A stretch of 64,000 nucleotides of DNA from Mesobacillus foraminis (GTDB lineage: Bacteria > Bacillota > Bacilli > Bacillales > Cytobacillaceae), in the NCBI RefSeq assembly GCF_004340465.1, contig NZ_SLVV01000012.1, forward strand, positions 1 to 64,000, given 5' to 3'. The notes under the pieces were generated by a model. It ran no database searches, was not told where the DNA came from, and saw only the letters and a list, made by a program, of their open reading frames with translations. Shown in pieces: positions 55,424 to 64,000 of the stretch (its first letter is position 1; the number at the start of each line of letters is the position of its first letter). The position numbers and the translations under genes were made by a program.

Positions 55424-56230
55424 ATGAGCTCAGAGGTATTACTGGCCTTCGGGTTAACCCTAATGGCTGGTCTTGCAACCGGGATTGGCAGTATCCTTGC
55501 CTTTTTTACATCAAGGACCAATACCAAATTTCTATCGATAGCTCTCGGGTTTTCTGCTGGTGTCATGATTTATGTTTCCATGATTGAAATATTTGTAAAA
55601 GCAAAAGTGGCGCTGTCAGGATCCTTGGGAGATGAACTTGGAAGCTGGCTGACCGTGGGTGGCTTTTTTGGCGGCATGCTCTTAATTGCTCTAATAGACA
55701 AATTTATCCCAAAGCATGGGAACCCGCATGAGATTAAAACAGTTGAAGATATGAATCCTGCCAATAAGGCTCAGGACCCTGCATTGCTGAAGATGGGCAC
55801 CTTTACTGCATTAGCGATTGGCATACACAACTTCCCAGAAGGAATTGCCACTTTTACATCGGCGCTGCAGGACCCGGCTCTTGGTGTGGCAATTGCCATT
55901 GCGATAGCGATTCATAATATTCCTGAAGGGATTGCGGTGTCCGTCCCTGTCTATTTTGCTACTGGGGACAGGAAAAGGGCTTTTAAATTATCATTCCTTT
56001 CCGGGCTGTCAGAGCCGGTCGGTGCGCTGGTGGCCTATCTTTTCTTAATGCCATTCTTGAACGATATCATGTTTGGGATCATCTTTGCAGCAGTTGCAGG
56101 AATCATGGTCTTTATTTCTCTGGATGAACTGCTGCCTGCTGCTAAAAAATACGATGAAGCCCATATGTCCATCTATGGACTTATTGGCGGAATGGCTGTC
56201 ATGGCCCTGAGCCTCTTAATCATCATCTAA
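55424..56230 (+). CDS. ZIP family metal transporter (ZupT-like)
   Basis: 268 residues, eight membrane helices. HNFPEGIATF near residue 141 and HNIPEGIAVS near residue 170 are the two metal-site motifs of ZIP proteins (ZupT subgroup). Expected to import Zn2+ or other divalent metals. ATG 55424 follows TAGGAGGA; the frame is open from 55403. It lies between the RsbK/RsbM-like pair and the convergent phosphatase, with its own leader and terminator. Confidence 0.9.
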   Translation: MSSEVLLAFGLTLMAGLATGIGSILAFFTSRTNTKFLSIALGFSAGVMIYVSMIEIFVKAKVALSGSLGDELGSWLTVGGFFGGMLLIALIDKFIPKHGNPHEIKTVEDMNPANKAQDPALLKMGTFTALAIGIHNFPEGIATFTSALQDPALGVAIAIAIAIHNIPEGIAVSVPVYFATGDRKRAFKLSFLSGLSEPVGALVAYLFLMPFLNDIMFGIIFAAVAGIMVFISLDELLPAAKKYDEAHMSIYGLIGGMAVMALSLLIII

Positions 56231-56267
56231 AAAAACGCTTGGAGTGTTCTCACCTCCAAGCGTTTTT
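56231..56267. terminator. Bidirectional terminator between ZIP gene and PP2C regulator
   Basis: AAAAACGCTTGGAG and CTCCAAGCGTTTTT with a 9-base loop. Confidence 0.9.
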
Positions 56268-56270
56268 ATT

Positions 56271-57419
56271 TTATGTATGTTGGGCTACTGCCTGGATGAA
56301 CACTGTACACATGTCATCACTCGCATTTGCCTGATGCTCCTTGGTAAGGAGGAGATCAATCGGCTCCTTAGGATCTTCCCAGTAGATGGACGCGGCTCTT
56401 TTTATCGTTGTTATGCCCTCTTTTCCATTTCTTTCAGCTGCTTCCTCCACGCCATCTGTAAAGAGGATGACTTGTATGGATTGATTGTAAGGAATCACGG
56501 ATTTCTGAACCTCTATTTTATCGAAAAAACCCACAGCGCATGTCCGATTTGAGAGTTCGAGCAAATCTCCGCCGTCGACAAGGGCATACCCGGGAGGATG
56601 TCCGGCGTTTACGTACTCAAGTGTTTTTTTGCTTGTATCCAGTACTAAATAGATGGCCGTAAAATAGTAAGGAATTTGCCGGTTTCGGTGATTTAGGGAA
56701 TTCATCCAGCGATTTAATTCGCCGATCACATATTCGGGATCAGAACAGCTGCGGATCGAGTCGCGGAGGACAGAGGAAATGAACATGCAAACAAGGGAAG
56801 CTGAGATGCCATGCCCCATCATATCAAGGAGAATGGCGGCATAGCGGTGCTCGTCCAGCCTGTACCAATAATACATATCTCCAGCCAGGGTATTGGCAGG
56901 CAAATAGGAAGCTTTGATGGTTAAGGATTTATCGCTGATGGGCTCGCTAAGCAGGCTTGATTGCACCTGCATCGAGAGCTCAAGTTCGTTGCGGATTTTT
57001 TCCTCCTGCTTTTTATGCCAGTCTTTTTCGTACTTTAACCTCAAGGCCACCCTGATCCGCGCTAGCAGCTCTGTTTTATTAATCGGCTTCATCACATAAT
57101 CGGTTCCGCCGACATCGAGAGCTTCTGCTACCTTGTTTGAATCTTCCAGCGCCGTCACAAAAATGACTGGAATGTCTTTTAGATGCGGGATGGACTGCAG
57201 CACTTTGCAGGCTTCGATTCCGTCAATCTCCGGCATCATAATATCCATCAGGATTAAATCAACTGGTTTCTCCACAGGAGCAGGACTGTCAATTTGAAGG
57301 TAGGTAAACAGTTCCTGAGCAGAAGAAAAAGACTCATAATCTTTATAACCAGCTCGCTTTAATATTTTTTCAATGACAAACAGATTAGCCTGGTTGTCAT
57401 CTACCACTAGAATCCCCAT
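56271..57419 (-). CDS. Response regulator with PP2C/SpoIIE-type phosphatase domain, RsbY-like
   Basis: 382 residues. Receiver domain (residues 3-120) with Asp59 in LILMDIMMPEIDG, a short helical linker (about 130-155), and a C-terminal PP2C/SpoIIE domain (about 165-378) with NTLAGDMYYW and LLDMMGHGISASLV carrying metal-binding Asp residues. In B. cereus RsbY, with this same build, dephosphorylates RsbV after phosphorylation by RsbK, freeing sigma-B. The convergent position next to an RsbK/RsbM-like pair supports this. ATG after AAGGGG. Confidence 0.88.
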   Translation of the reverse strand: MGILVVDDNQANLFVIEKILKRAGYKDYESFSSAQELFTYLQIDSPAPVEKPVDLILMDIMMPEIDGIEACKVLQSIPHLKDIPVIFVTALEDSNKVAEALDVGGTDYVMKPINKTELLARIRVALRLKYEKDWHKKQEEKIRNELELSMQVQSSLLSEPISDKSLTIKASYLPANTLAGDMYYWYRLDEHRYAAILLDMMGHGISASLVCMFISSVLRDSIRSCSDPEYVIGELNRWMNSLNHRNRQIPYYFTAIYLVLDTSKKTLEYVNAGHPPGYALVDGGDLLELSNRTCAVGFFDKIEVQKSVIPYNQSIQVILFTDGVEEAAERNGKEGITTIKRAASIYWEDPKEPIDLLLTKEHQANASDDMCTVFIQAVAQHT

Positions 57420-57654
57420 ATTAACTTACCCCTTATAACGACAACAATTGGCGTTTATGTACTTATCTTGGTACCTATACCCTATAAATTATAAATAAAA
57501 CATATTAAAAAGTATTTTATCAATATTATTTAATTAGCAGGGGCTGTTCCAAAAAAAAGTGTAAAATAGGTTCAGCTGTTTGAAAATAACGTAAAACTGT
57601 ACAATAATAGAGTTACGTAAATGAAGTTTAATTAAGAGCTACAGAGGGAGAATT

Positions 57655-58911
57655 ATGGCAAAAAAACAAGGAAAATCAAGGTACCTGGCCGGCACTTCAC
57701 TTGCTGTAATGGGAGCAGGCTTTTTGTTGACCATTCCTCTTCAGGATTCTCTTTGGGGAAGACTGCTCCAAGGCGGGTTTGAAGCTGGACTTGTCGGCGG
57801 GCTCGCAGACTGGTTTGCAGTAACGGCACTGTTTCGCCATCCGCTTGGGCTTCCGATCCCCCATACTGCATTGCTGCCAAAAAACCGGGATAAAGTCACT
57901 AATTCCTTGATCCGCATGCTCGAGCAAGAGTGGCTGACAAAGGATAGTATTCAGGAAAAAATCAACCAGATTCAATTTACCGAAAAACTGCTGGACATGA
58001 TTACCAGGGAGATGCAGTCCGAACATATAAAAAACGGCCTTCATTCCATCATCAGGGAAAGTGTTCAGAATGCCAAGATTGAAAAGCTTGCACCTTTTCT
58101 GGAAAAAGAACTTAAATCATATCTGTCCTCCATTGATTCTGCAAAACCTTTAAAGGCACTGACGGATGGAATCAGGGCTAATCAATACGATGAGGCGCTC
58201 TTCGACCATATTCTTGCTGAAACAGGAAAATGGGCTGCAAAGGCCGAGACCAAGCAAACTCTCGGTAAAATGGGGAAGCAGCTGATTGAAACCACAGAAG
58301 CTGACGGGTTATTGAAATTTGCCATCCAATCCTTCAGCCAGCTGGTCAATGAGGAAAAAATCGGCCAAATGGTGCAGACATTTATTTTGAATCGAATTAT
58401 TAATGTCAGCAAACCGGATAATAAGTCCCGTCAAATGATCCTTCAGCGGATCCGTACAGAACTTGAGGAGCTTCACGAACGCGAGCATTTAATGAATGAT
58501 ATTAATGAATGGAAAAACAGACTTGTTAACCAGCTGGAGCTTGAAGGTCAGATACATTCCATTCTATTCCAGACTAAAGGGCGCATTCTTGATCTAGTCA
58601 ATCAGGATGATTTTATCGACACCCATGTCTATCCTGTCATCTTCCGTTTCATTGCAGGATTGAAAGAGGATGACTCCAAAATGAAGGCAATCGAAAGCTG
58701 GATCCACAAACAAGTTGCCGGTGCAATCGAGAGAAATCACTCAAAGATAGGGACTCTTGTGAAAGAGAATCTAGATAAGCTGGATACAGATACGCTCATT
58801 GATATGATGGAAAATCATATCGGAAAGGATCTGCAATGGATTCGCGTTAACGGTGCTGTATGCGGTTTTATTATAGGAATCTTTCTGTCATTGTTTAAGC
58901 TGATTATTTAA
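57655..58911 (+). CDS. DUF445 family membrane-associated protein
   Basis: 418 residues. DUF445 family (YjiN/YheB-like): N-terminal hydrophobic segment (about 10-30), GLVGGLADWFAVTALFRHPLG near residue 45 as the signature, a long helical body and a C-terminal hydrophobic helix. Function unknown; related proteins are linked to spore or cell-envelope phenotypes. ATG after AGAGGGAG. Monocistronic. Confidence 0.87.
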   Translation: MAKKQGKSRYLAGTSLAVMGAGFLLTIPLQDSLWGRLLQGGFEAGLVGGLADWFAVTALFRHPLGLPIPHTALLPKNRDKVTNSLIRMLEQEWLTKDSIQEKINQIQFTEKLLDMITREMQSEHIKNGLHSIIRESVQNAKIEKLAPFLEKELKSYLSSIDSAKPLKALTDGIRANQYDEALFDHILAETGKWAAKAETKQTLGKMGKQLIETTEADGLLKFAIQSFSQLVNEEKIGQMVQTFILNRIINVSKPDNKSRQMILQRIRTELEELHEREHLMNDINEWKNRLVNQLELEGQIHSILFQTKGRILDLVNQDDFIDTHVYPVIFRFIAGLKEDDSKMKAIESWIHKQVAGAIERNHSKIGTLVKENLDKLDTDTLIDMMENHIGKDLQWIRVNGAVCGFIIGIFLSLFKLII

Positions 58912-58918
58912 ATACAGT

Positions 58919-58954
58919 TAAGCTGGCGGTACACCGTACTGTCAGCTTTTTATT
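58919..58954 (+). terminator. Terminator of the DUF445 gene
   Basis: AAGCTGGCGGTAC and GTACTGTCAGCTT pair with mismatches, followed by TTTATTT. Confidence 0.75.
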
Positions 58955-59119
58955 TACTCTCTCCACTCGACATTTCGTTCTGCCTGGATCTTAGGACCTG
59001 CTTTTCGGGAAGAAGGTAGGTATAAATATTTAAAATTCAGAAAAGTAGAGCAATTTACTTGAATTTCATTTGTCCTTTCCATAAGTTTGAAGTGAAACTT
59101 TAAAAATGGAGGGGAAGAT

Positions 59120-60889
59120 ATGAAACTGCTAACGAAATCAGGGCTGATGGCGTTTCTAAGTCTGATACTGGTCTTCAGTATGATGCCGGCAAACAGCCTG
59201 GCAAAGAAACCAGAGTTCAGCTATGACAGCTACAGCCAGGTAGACACTGGGAAAGACGGCATGGTCGCCACTGCCCATCCGCTCGCGTCCGAAATCGGAG
59301 CAGATGTTTTGCGCAAAGGAGGAAATGCGATTGATGCAGCGGTTGCCATTCAGTTTGCCTTGAATGTAGTCGAGCCAATGATGTCAGGCATTGGCGGTGG
59401 TGGATTTATGATGGTCTACGATGGGAAGACCAAGGAAACGACCATCATAAACAGTCGTGAACGGGCTCCTGACGGGGCTGCCCCTGACATGTTCCTTGAT
59501 GAAAACGGAAATCCAATCCCTTTTTCGGAAAGGTCTACAGGAGGAAAAGCTGTTGGAGTTCCCGGAACTTTAAAGGGGCTTGAGGAAGCTTTGGATATAT
59601 GGGGAACCCGTCCTATGGCTCAATTGATCAAACCAGCCATCAAGCTAGCTGATAAAGGGTTTCCTATTGATTCTGTCCTAGCCCAGGCAATCGCTGATAA
59701 CCAGTTCACTCTTTCCAGGACAGCTGCGAAGAATGTGTTCCTGCCAGGTGGACAACCTTTAAAAGAGGGGGATACTCTCGTACAGGATGATTTGGCACGT
59801 ACACTAAAATTGATACGTTCTAAAGGTACAGATGTATTTTATAATGGAGAGATTGGAAAAGCACTTGCAGAGGTCGTGCAGGATTTCGGAGGCTCAATGG
59901 AAACCGGGGACCTTGCCAAATATGATGTTACCATTGATGAGCCTATCTGGGGCGATTACCAGGGATATAAAATTGCCAGTATGCCTCCACCTAGCTCCGG
60001 TGGGGTCTTCCTGTTGCAAATGCTCAAGATCCTGGATGGTTTCAATCTTTCTCAATATGATGTGCGTTCTGCCGATAAATATCATTTGCTTGCGGAAGCG
60101 ATGCACCTTGCCTATGCCGACAGGGCTGCTTATGCCGGAGATCCGGAGTTTGTTAAGGTTCCTCTAAAGGGTCTATTGCACCCTGATTATATTAAGGAAC
60201 GCCAGGAGTTAATCAGTATCTCAAATGTCAACCAATCCCCGTCGGCCGGAGACCCTTGGAAATATGAGGAAGCCCAGCCGAATTACAAGGCTGCTGTCCA
60301 GCCAAATGACAGGAAGTATGGAGAAACAACCCATTTTACTGTCACCGATAAATGGGGAAATGTTGTCTCATACACTACTACGATTGAACAGCTTTTTGGG
60401 ACAGGGATCATGGTTCCTGGTTACGGCATTATGCTTAATAATGAACTTACTGACTTTGACGCCGTGCCAGGAGGAGCAAATGAGGTTCAGCCGAATAAAC
60501 GGCCTTTAAGCAGCATGACTCCTACAATCGTCTTCGAAGGGGATAAACCTGTACTTACTGTAGGCTCACCGGGAGGACCAACCATTATTACTTCCGTTTT
60601 GCAGACCATTCTCCATACAATTGAATATGACATGGAGCTGAAGCGTGCTGTTGAAGAGCCGAGGATTTACACAAACAACCTGACCTCTTATCGATACGAA
60701 GAAGGAATACCACAAGGTGTGTTAAGCACGCTAAATGGAATGGGACACCGCTTTGGTCCACAGCCCACCACGATTGGCAATGTACAAAGCATCTTAATTG
60801 ATCATGAAAAGGGATTTTTTAAAGGAGTAGCAGACTCCAGCCGGAATGGTGCAGCCATAGGAGTCGACTTGAAAGGGAAAAAGAAGTAG
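59120..60889 (+). CDS. ggt: Gamma-glutamyltranspeptidase
   Basis: 589 residues. Sec signal peptide (about 1-28, ending NSLA), then an Ntn-hydrolase precursor that self-cleaves before Thr403 in GETTHFTVTD to give large and small subunits. Substrate residues appear in NSRERAP near residue 112 and SSMTPTIV and GSPGGP in the small subunit. It hydrolyses or transfers gamma-glutamyl groups of glutathione or poly-gamma-glutamate outside the cell. ATG after GGAGGGG. Single gene. Confidence 0.96.
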   Translation: MKLLTKSGLMAFLSLILVFSMMPANSLAKKPEFSYDSYSQVDTGKDGMVATAHPLASEIGADVLRKGGNAIDAAVAIQFALNVVEPMMSGIGGGGFMMVYDGKTKETTIINSRERAPDGAAPDMFLDENGNPIPFSERSTGGKAVGVPGTLKGLEEALDIWGTRPMAQLIKPAIKLADKGFPIDSVLAQAIADNQFTLSRTAAKNVFLPGGQPLKEGDTLVQDDLARTLKLIRSKGTDVFYNGEIGKALAEVVQDFGGSMETGDLAKYDVTIDEPIWGDYQGYKIASMPPPSSGGVFLLQMLKILDGFNLSQYDVRSADKYHLLAEAMHLAYADRAAYAGDPEFVKVPLKGLLHPDYIKERQELISISNVNQSPSAGDPWKYEEAQPNYKAAVQPNDRKYGETTHFTVTDKWGNVVSYTTTIEQLFGTGIMVPGYGIMLNNELTDFDAVPGGANEVQPNKRPLSSMTPTIVFEGDKPVLTVGSPGGPTIITSVLQTILHTIEYDMELKRAVEEPRIYTNNLTSYRYEEGIPQGVLSTLNGMGHRFGPQPTTIGNVQSILIDHEKGFFKGVADSSRNGAAIGVDLKGKKK

Positions 60890-61082
60890 GTGTTAGCGGG
60901 ACCTGGATATATGTGGATAAAAAGATTGTGTTAAACATATTGCATAAAGGCTCTTACTCTCTTAAAATAAAGAAGGGACTTGGGAAAAAACGCTCAGGTC
61001 TTACATGACTGTTAAAAAAATTACTTTTAAATAAAATTCTTTTATTATAGGGCGGAAATGAGCCGGGCATGGAACCAGCCAT

Positions 61083-61123
61083 AAGCCAGAAGGAAAGAAG
61101 TTTCTTTCCTTCTGGCTTTTTTT
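61083..61123 (+). terminator. Strong terminator downstream of ggt
   Basis: AAGCCAGAAGGAAAGAA and TTCTTTCCTTCTGGCTT with a 2-3-base loop, followed by T5. About 195 bases after the ggt stop; the bases between show no gene. Confidence 0.9.
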
Positions 61124-61168
61124 CATGCCTTTCCATTGGGCACAAAGGGAACTAGCAGGGGGGATCAT

Positions 61169-61567
61169 GTGCAGGGGAAATCCATCGATATCCGTAATGA
61201 ACAAGATATTAGCGCAGTACGAAACTTTGGGAGAAAAGCAGCGAAAGAAACAGGGTTTGGTCCTGTCGACCAATCCCGGATCATCACCGTGGTTTCTGAA
61301 TTGGCACGGAACATATACAAGTATGCGGGACAGGGCAGCATTACTCTCCTGCCGCTTATAGATGGGGCAAGGAAGGGACTAAGTATCATTGCAGAAGACA
61401 ATGGCCAGGGTATAGAAGACATTGATAACGCGATGGAACAAGGATTTTCAACCTCAGGAAGCCTGGGGGCAGGTCTTCCTGCTGTTAAAAGAATGGTGGA
61501 TGAATTTCAGATTCAATCTGAAAAGGGTCAAGGTACATGTATAAAAGCCACGAAATGGATAAGATAG
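61169..61567 (+). CDS. RsbT-like serine/threonine kinase (GHKL ATPase)
   Basis: 132 residues, close to RsbT in length and layout: AVRNFGRKAAKETGFG near residue 16, QSRIITVVSELARNIYKYAG near residue 35 with the N-box Glu and Asn, EDNGQGI near residue 75 as the G1 box and GSLGAGLPAVKRMVDEF near residue 97. RsbT phosphorylates stressosome proteins and activates the RsbU phosphatase. No rsbR/rsbS/rsbU is adjacent. GTG 61169 chosen after AGGGGGG; the frame is open from 61136. Confidence 0.85.
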   Translation: MQGKSIDIRNEQDISAVRNFGRKAAKETGFGPVDQSRIITVVSELARNIYKYAGQGSITLLPLIDGARKGLSIIAEDNGQGIEDIDNAMEQGFSTSGSLGAGLPAVKRMVDEFQIQSEKGQGTCIKATKWIR

Positions 61568-61568
61568 C

Positions 61569-61596
61569 AAAACCTCTTCGCAGATAGAGGTTTTTC
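61569..61596. terminator. Bidirectional terminator between rsbT-like and MpsC-like genes
   Basis: AAAACCTCT and AGAGGTTTTT around an 8-base loop. Confidence 0.75.
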
Positions 61597-61609
61597 ATTC
61601 TTATCGTTG

Positions 61610-62302
61610 TTATTGGTCCGGTCTTAACGTCAAGGCAAAAACACTCTTATCGCGTGTAAAGTCCCAGTCAACAAATATATCCTCCACTTTTACACCAAGA
61701 ATTTGTTCAACCTCATTATTGTGTAAATAAGACTTCTCCAATACTCTTTTCGTTGTTTTTAAGATCTTGCTATAGCCTTGTTTTATTAATTCTTTTTCTA
61801 TTCTCACTAAAATTCCTTCTCTGATGATCAGCAGAACACGGTCGCTGATTCTACAGGAGAAAATTTTCTCCGGCACTTTCTGGACCTCGTGGCTGATCTC
61901 AACCACCTTTCGATGCAGCTCTTCTTGATGGGGATAATCTGACATAGCAGCCTGCTGCCCGGACAGGGACCCATTTGTCACAGCCGTAATAGCTCCCGAT
62001 TTGTTATTCAAATTCCAATCATAATAGAATTCCTCGATCTCCATTCCCGTAATGATTTTCATATAAGCCCTTATCTCGCCAGCTAAAGTCTGCATGAGAA
62101 TTTCCCTTGTATTCTGTACCGTATTTAATTCATCCTGTTTTAATAATGCCTCTTCAACGGGGGAAATAAAATTTTGTATAGATACAAAAATAAAGGGTGG
62201 GGAGATGGTTGTAAAAACAGACTCCGGCCCTTTTCCAAAGTTATCACGCAGAAGTTTTCCGATAAAGCCTGCCAGTTCGATTTGTTTTTTTTTCATGTCC
62301 AT
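61610..62302 (-). CDS. MpsC/DUF2294 family protein, two tandem modules
   Basis: 230 residues. Two DUF2294 (MpsC) modules, residues about 3-105 and 125-228, align by eye: ISPVEEALLKQDELNTVQNT matches VRIEKELIKQGYSKILKTT and GMEIEEFYYDWNL matches GVKVEDIFVDWDF. MpsC in Staphylococcus accompanies the MpsAB bicarbonate/cation system, but no mpsAB is near. ATG at 62302 has GGGTGA upstream (weak). Function here unknown. Confidence 0.75.
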   Translation of the reverse strand: MDMKKKQIELAGFIGKLLRDNFGKGPESVFTTISPPFIFVSIQNFISPVEEALLKQDELNTVQNTREILMQTLAGEIRAYMKIITGMEIEEFYYDWNLNNKSGAITAVTNGSLSGQQAAMSDYPHQEELHRKVVEISHEVQKVPEKIFSCRISDRVLLIIREGILVRIEKELIKQGYSKILKTTKRVLEKSYLHNNEVEQILGVKVEDIFVDWDFTRDKSVFALTLRPDQ

Positions 62303-62552
62303 AAATACAATCACCCACAACATTTAACATTTTCCAACATCAGTCCTTGGTACATACCTTTTCCTGATCCAGAATAAAAACACTGGTATATTTTCTAGTT
62401 AAATCTCTACCCTTTGGCAATTTTGTTAAACTTTTCATGTAAAAGAGGGCTAGAATAGCAGCTAAATTTTTGGATATTCCCTTTTTTGTGTTTGAACTTG
62501 ATGCTGTCAGGTTAAGTGGTAAGAAAAAGGTATCATAAAAAGGAGAACCGAT

Positions 62553-62885
62553 ATGGGAGAAGAAAAATATAACAAATTAGTCCGAGACCGTATACCTGAA
62601 CTGTTGAGACAACAGGGGAAAATATGTGAAACTGTCGTATTATCCGACCGTGAATATATTGAAAAGCTAAAAGAGAAATTAAAGGAAGAGGTTGATGATT
62701 TTATCAAGGCTCAGCCCGATAAGCTGGCAAGTGAAATTGCCGATGTTCTAGAGGTGCTCTATGCCCTGGCTGAACATAAAGGAATCTCCGAGGCGGAACT
62801 GGACTTTACAAGGCAAATGAAGAAGAGGCAGCGGGGCAGCTTTAGGGGGAAGGTACTGCTTAAATCAGTCAATACCCTGCAATAA
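62553..62885 (+). CDS. MazG-like / phosphoribosyl-ATP pyrophosphohydrolase-like protein
   Basis: 110 residues. Starts KYNKLVRDRIPELL and has the acidic EExxD-type helices (LKEEVDDFIKA near residue 43, LASEIADVLEVLYAL near residue 57) of all-alpha NTP pyrophosphatases. Probably a house-cleaning nucleotide hydrolase, not HisE, since no his genes are near. AAAGGAG upstream of the ATG. Confidence 0.85.
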   Translation: MGEEKYNKLVRDRIPELLRQQGKICETVVLSDREYIEKLKEKLKEEVDDFIKAQPDKLASEIADVLEVLYALAEHKGISEAELDFTRQMKKRQRGSFRGKVLLKSVNTLQ

Positions 62886-63013
62886 AGCTTGTCATAATCG
62901 GTAATAAACGGTCTTTTTTAGATTCAACCGGTCAGGTTCATCTGCGGGTATTATGGTCAGTAATCTGGTAAGATGTGTAATATAGATAATGACCGTTAGA
63001 GAGTAGGATTTTA

Positions 63014-64000
63014 ATGAATGAACAGTTGATAAAAAAACGGGAGTCCGGTGACAGGGTTGAGAAAATTTGGTCAAGGGATTTTGTCCTCATTTGCTGTGCC
63101 AACTTTTTTATTTTCCTGGGTTTTCAAATGACTCTTCCAACGCTGCCGTTATTTGTCAAGCAACTGGGCGGGAACGATCAATTAATAGGATTGGTAGTTG
63201 GGATTTTTACCTTTTCAGCTCTGTTGATCCGCCCTTATGCAGGACATGCCCTCGAGTCAAAAGGGAGAGGGCTGGTATATCTGGTCGGTCTTCTGATATT
63301 TGTATTGTCGGTTGGATCATTCGGCTGGGCAATGGGAATGGCTTTTTTATTTGCCATGCGCATTATCCAGGGAATAGGCTGGGGACTTTCAACCACTGCA
63401 TCAGGGACGATTGCCACCGACCTCATTCCTGCATCCAGGCGAGGTGAAGGAATGGGGTATTACGGCTTATCGGGCAATATTGCCCTGGCCCTGGGGCCCT
63501 CACTTGGACTTGCCCTTACAGGAGTTCTGTCATTCAAACAGCTGTTTCTATTATGTGCAGTACTTGGATTGGCCGCCTTGCTTATGGGATCCAGGATCCG
63601 GTATAAAAAAGTGGACCAGAATCCCAAGCAGGTAACCAATGTCAAATGGGATCTGTATGAAAAAAGCGCTTTGCAGCCCTCTGTCCTGCTGTTTTTCTTG
63701 ACGGTGACGTTTGGCGGAATTGCTTCATTTCTGCCTTTGTACGCTGCTCAAAAGGGAGTTCCGGGCATTCAATGGTACTTCCTGATTTATGCTATATTCC
63801 TTATGCTCTCAAGGACTTTTGCGGGGCAGCTTTATGACAGAAAAGGTCATCAGGCTGTTTTTATTCCGGGGGCTCTCCTGATTTTCCTGGCAATGATCCT
63901 GCTTGCCTGGCTTCCAAACAGTGTGGTCCTTTATACGGCAGCTGCTTTGTATGGCCTAGGCTTCGGCTCTGTACAGCCTGCACTTCAGGCTTGGTCTGTC
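63014..64000 (+). CDS. MFS transporter (3' end beyond window)
   Basis: 329 codons are visible and the frame runs off the window edge, so the gene is partial here. About nine or ten membrane helices can be seen. LLIRPYAGHALESKGRGLVY near residue 70 is the MFS loop 2-3 motif and ASRRGEGMGYYGLSGNIALALGPSLG near residue 140 is typical of the drug/unknown-substrate transporter group (YfkF/YwoG-like). ATG after a weak AGAGTAGGA. Substrate unknown. Confidence 0.88.
   Translation, partial: MNEQLIKKRESGDRVEKIWSRDFVLICCANFFIFLGFQMTLPTLPLFVKQLGGNDQLIGLVVGIFTFSALLIRPYAGHALESKGRGLVYLVGLLIFVLSVGSFGWAMGMAFLFAMRIIQGIGWGLSTTASGTIATDLIPASRRGEGMGYYGLSGNIALALGPSLGLALTGVLSFKQLFLLCAVLGLAALLMGSRIRYKKVDQNPKQVTNVKWDLYEKSALQPSVLLFFLTVTFGGIASFLPLYAAQKGVPGIQWYFLIYAIFLMLSRTFAGQLYDRKGHQAVFIPGALLIFLAMILLAWLPNSVVLYTAAALYGLGFGSVQPALQAWSV

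Overview
The window is a chromosomal stretch of a Gram-positive, endospore-forming member of the Bacillaceae. Evidence is the spore genes (a yutH-type coat protein and a gerA-type germinant-receptor operon), AGGAGG-type ribosome binding sites, frequent TTG and GTG starts, and gene order close to the Bacillus subtilis yut/yui/mrp/kap/yug/yua region. I see no insertion sequence, prophage, CRISPR array, rRNA or tRNA. It is mostly a conserved core segment with a more variable right third.

Layout. 0-9.7 kb: lipid phosphatase yutG, coat protein yutH, a 2-hydroxyacid dehydrogenase, the threonine operon hom-thrC-thrB, then Fe-S and redox genes (yutI, yuzD, yutJ, yuzB, yutM). 10-20.7 kb: type II NADH dehydrogenase, Nudix hydrolase, the yui genes (yuiA, yuiB, yuiC, yuiD), an orphan BtuF-like protein, leucyl aminopeptidase, Na+/H+ antiporter yuiF, molybdopterin protein yuiH, DedA and a hotdog thioesterase. 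21.3-27.1 kb: a complete seven-gene Mrp Na+(K+)/H+ antiporter operon on the minus strand. 27-41 kb: kapD/kapB, a lipoprotein cyclophilin, patB, the yug genes, pgi and a TrkA-N potassium channel. 41-45 kb: a gerA-type operon whose fourth, 52-codon gene looks like a small D subunit. 45-50 kb: a short-chain dehydrogenase, a 1.1 kb repeat-rich intergenic region, ktrA, and the flotillin pair yuaF-floT. 50-64 kb: a split chromate transporter, a hybrid histidine kinase with a CheR methyltransferase, a ZIP transporter, a response-regulator PP2C phosphatase, a DUF445 protein, gamma-glutamyltranspeptidase, an RsbT-like kinase, an MpsC/DUF2294 protein, a MazG-like pyrophosphohydrolase and a truncated MFS transporter.

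Functional themes. Cation homeostasis is heavily represented (YuiF, Mrp, YugO, KtrA, ZIP). The kinase, methyltransferase and phosphatase at 51.5-57.4 kb match, in domain content, the RsbK/RsbM/RsbY module that controls sigma-B in the Bacillus cereus group, but no sigB, rsbV or rsbW lies in the window. An RsbT-like kinase 4 kb further on may be a second input to a partner-switching circuit.

The least explained DNA is intergenic: a 52-bp tandem array (30.0-30.4 kb), a ~166-bp tandem array carrying ten ATGCAT palindromes in groups phased at 21-22 bp (46.0-46.6 kb), a 21-bp tandem array (47.75-47.84 kb), a dispersed Bacillaceae-type element (55.1-55.24 kb), and a ~290-nt leader in front of ktrA. 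Start codons below were often moved inward from the longest reading frame to fit a good ribosome binding site.
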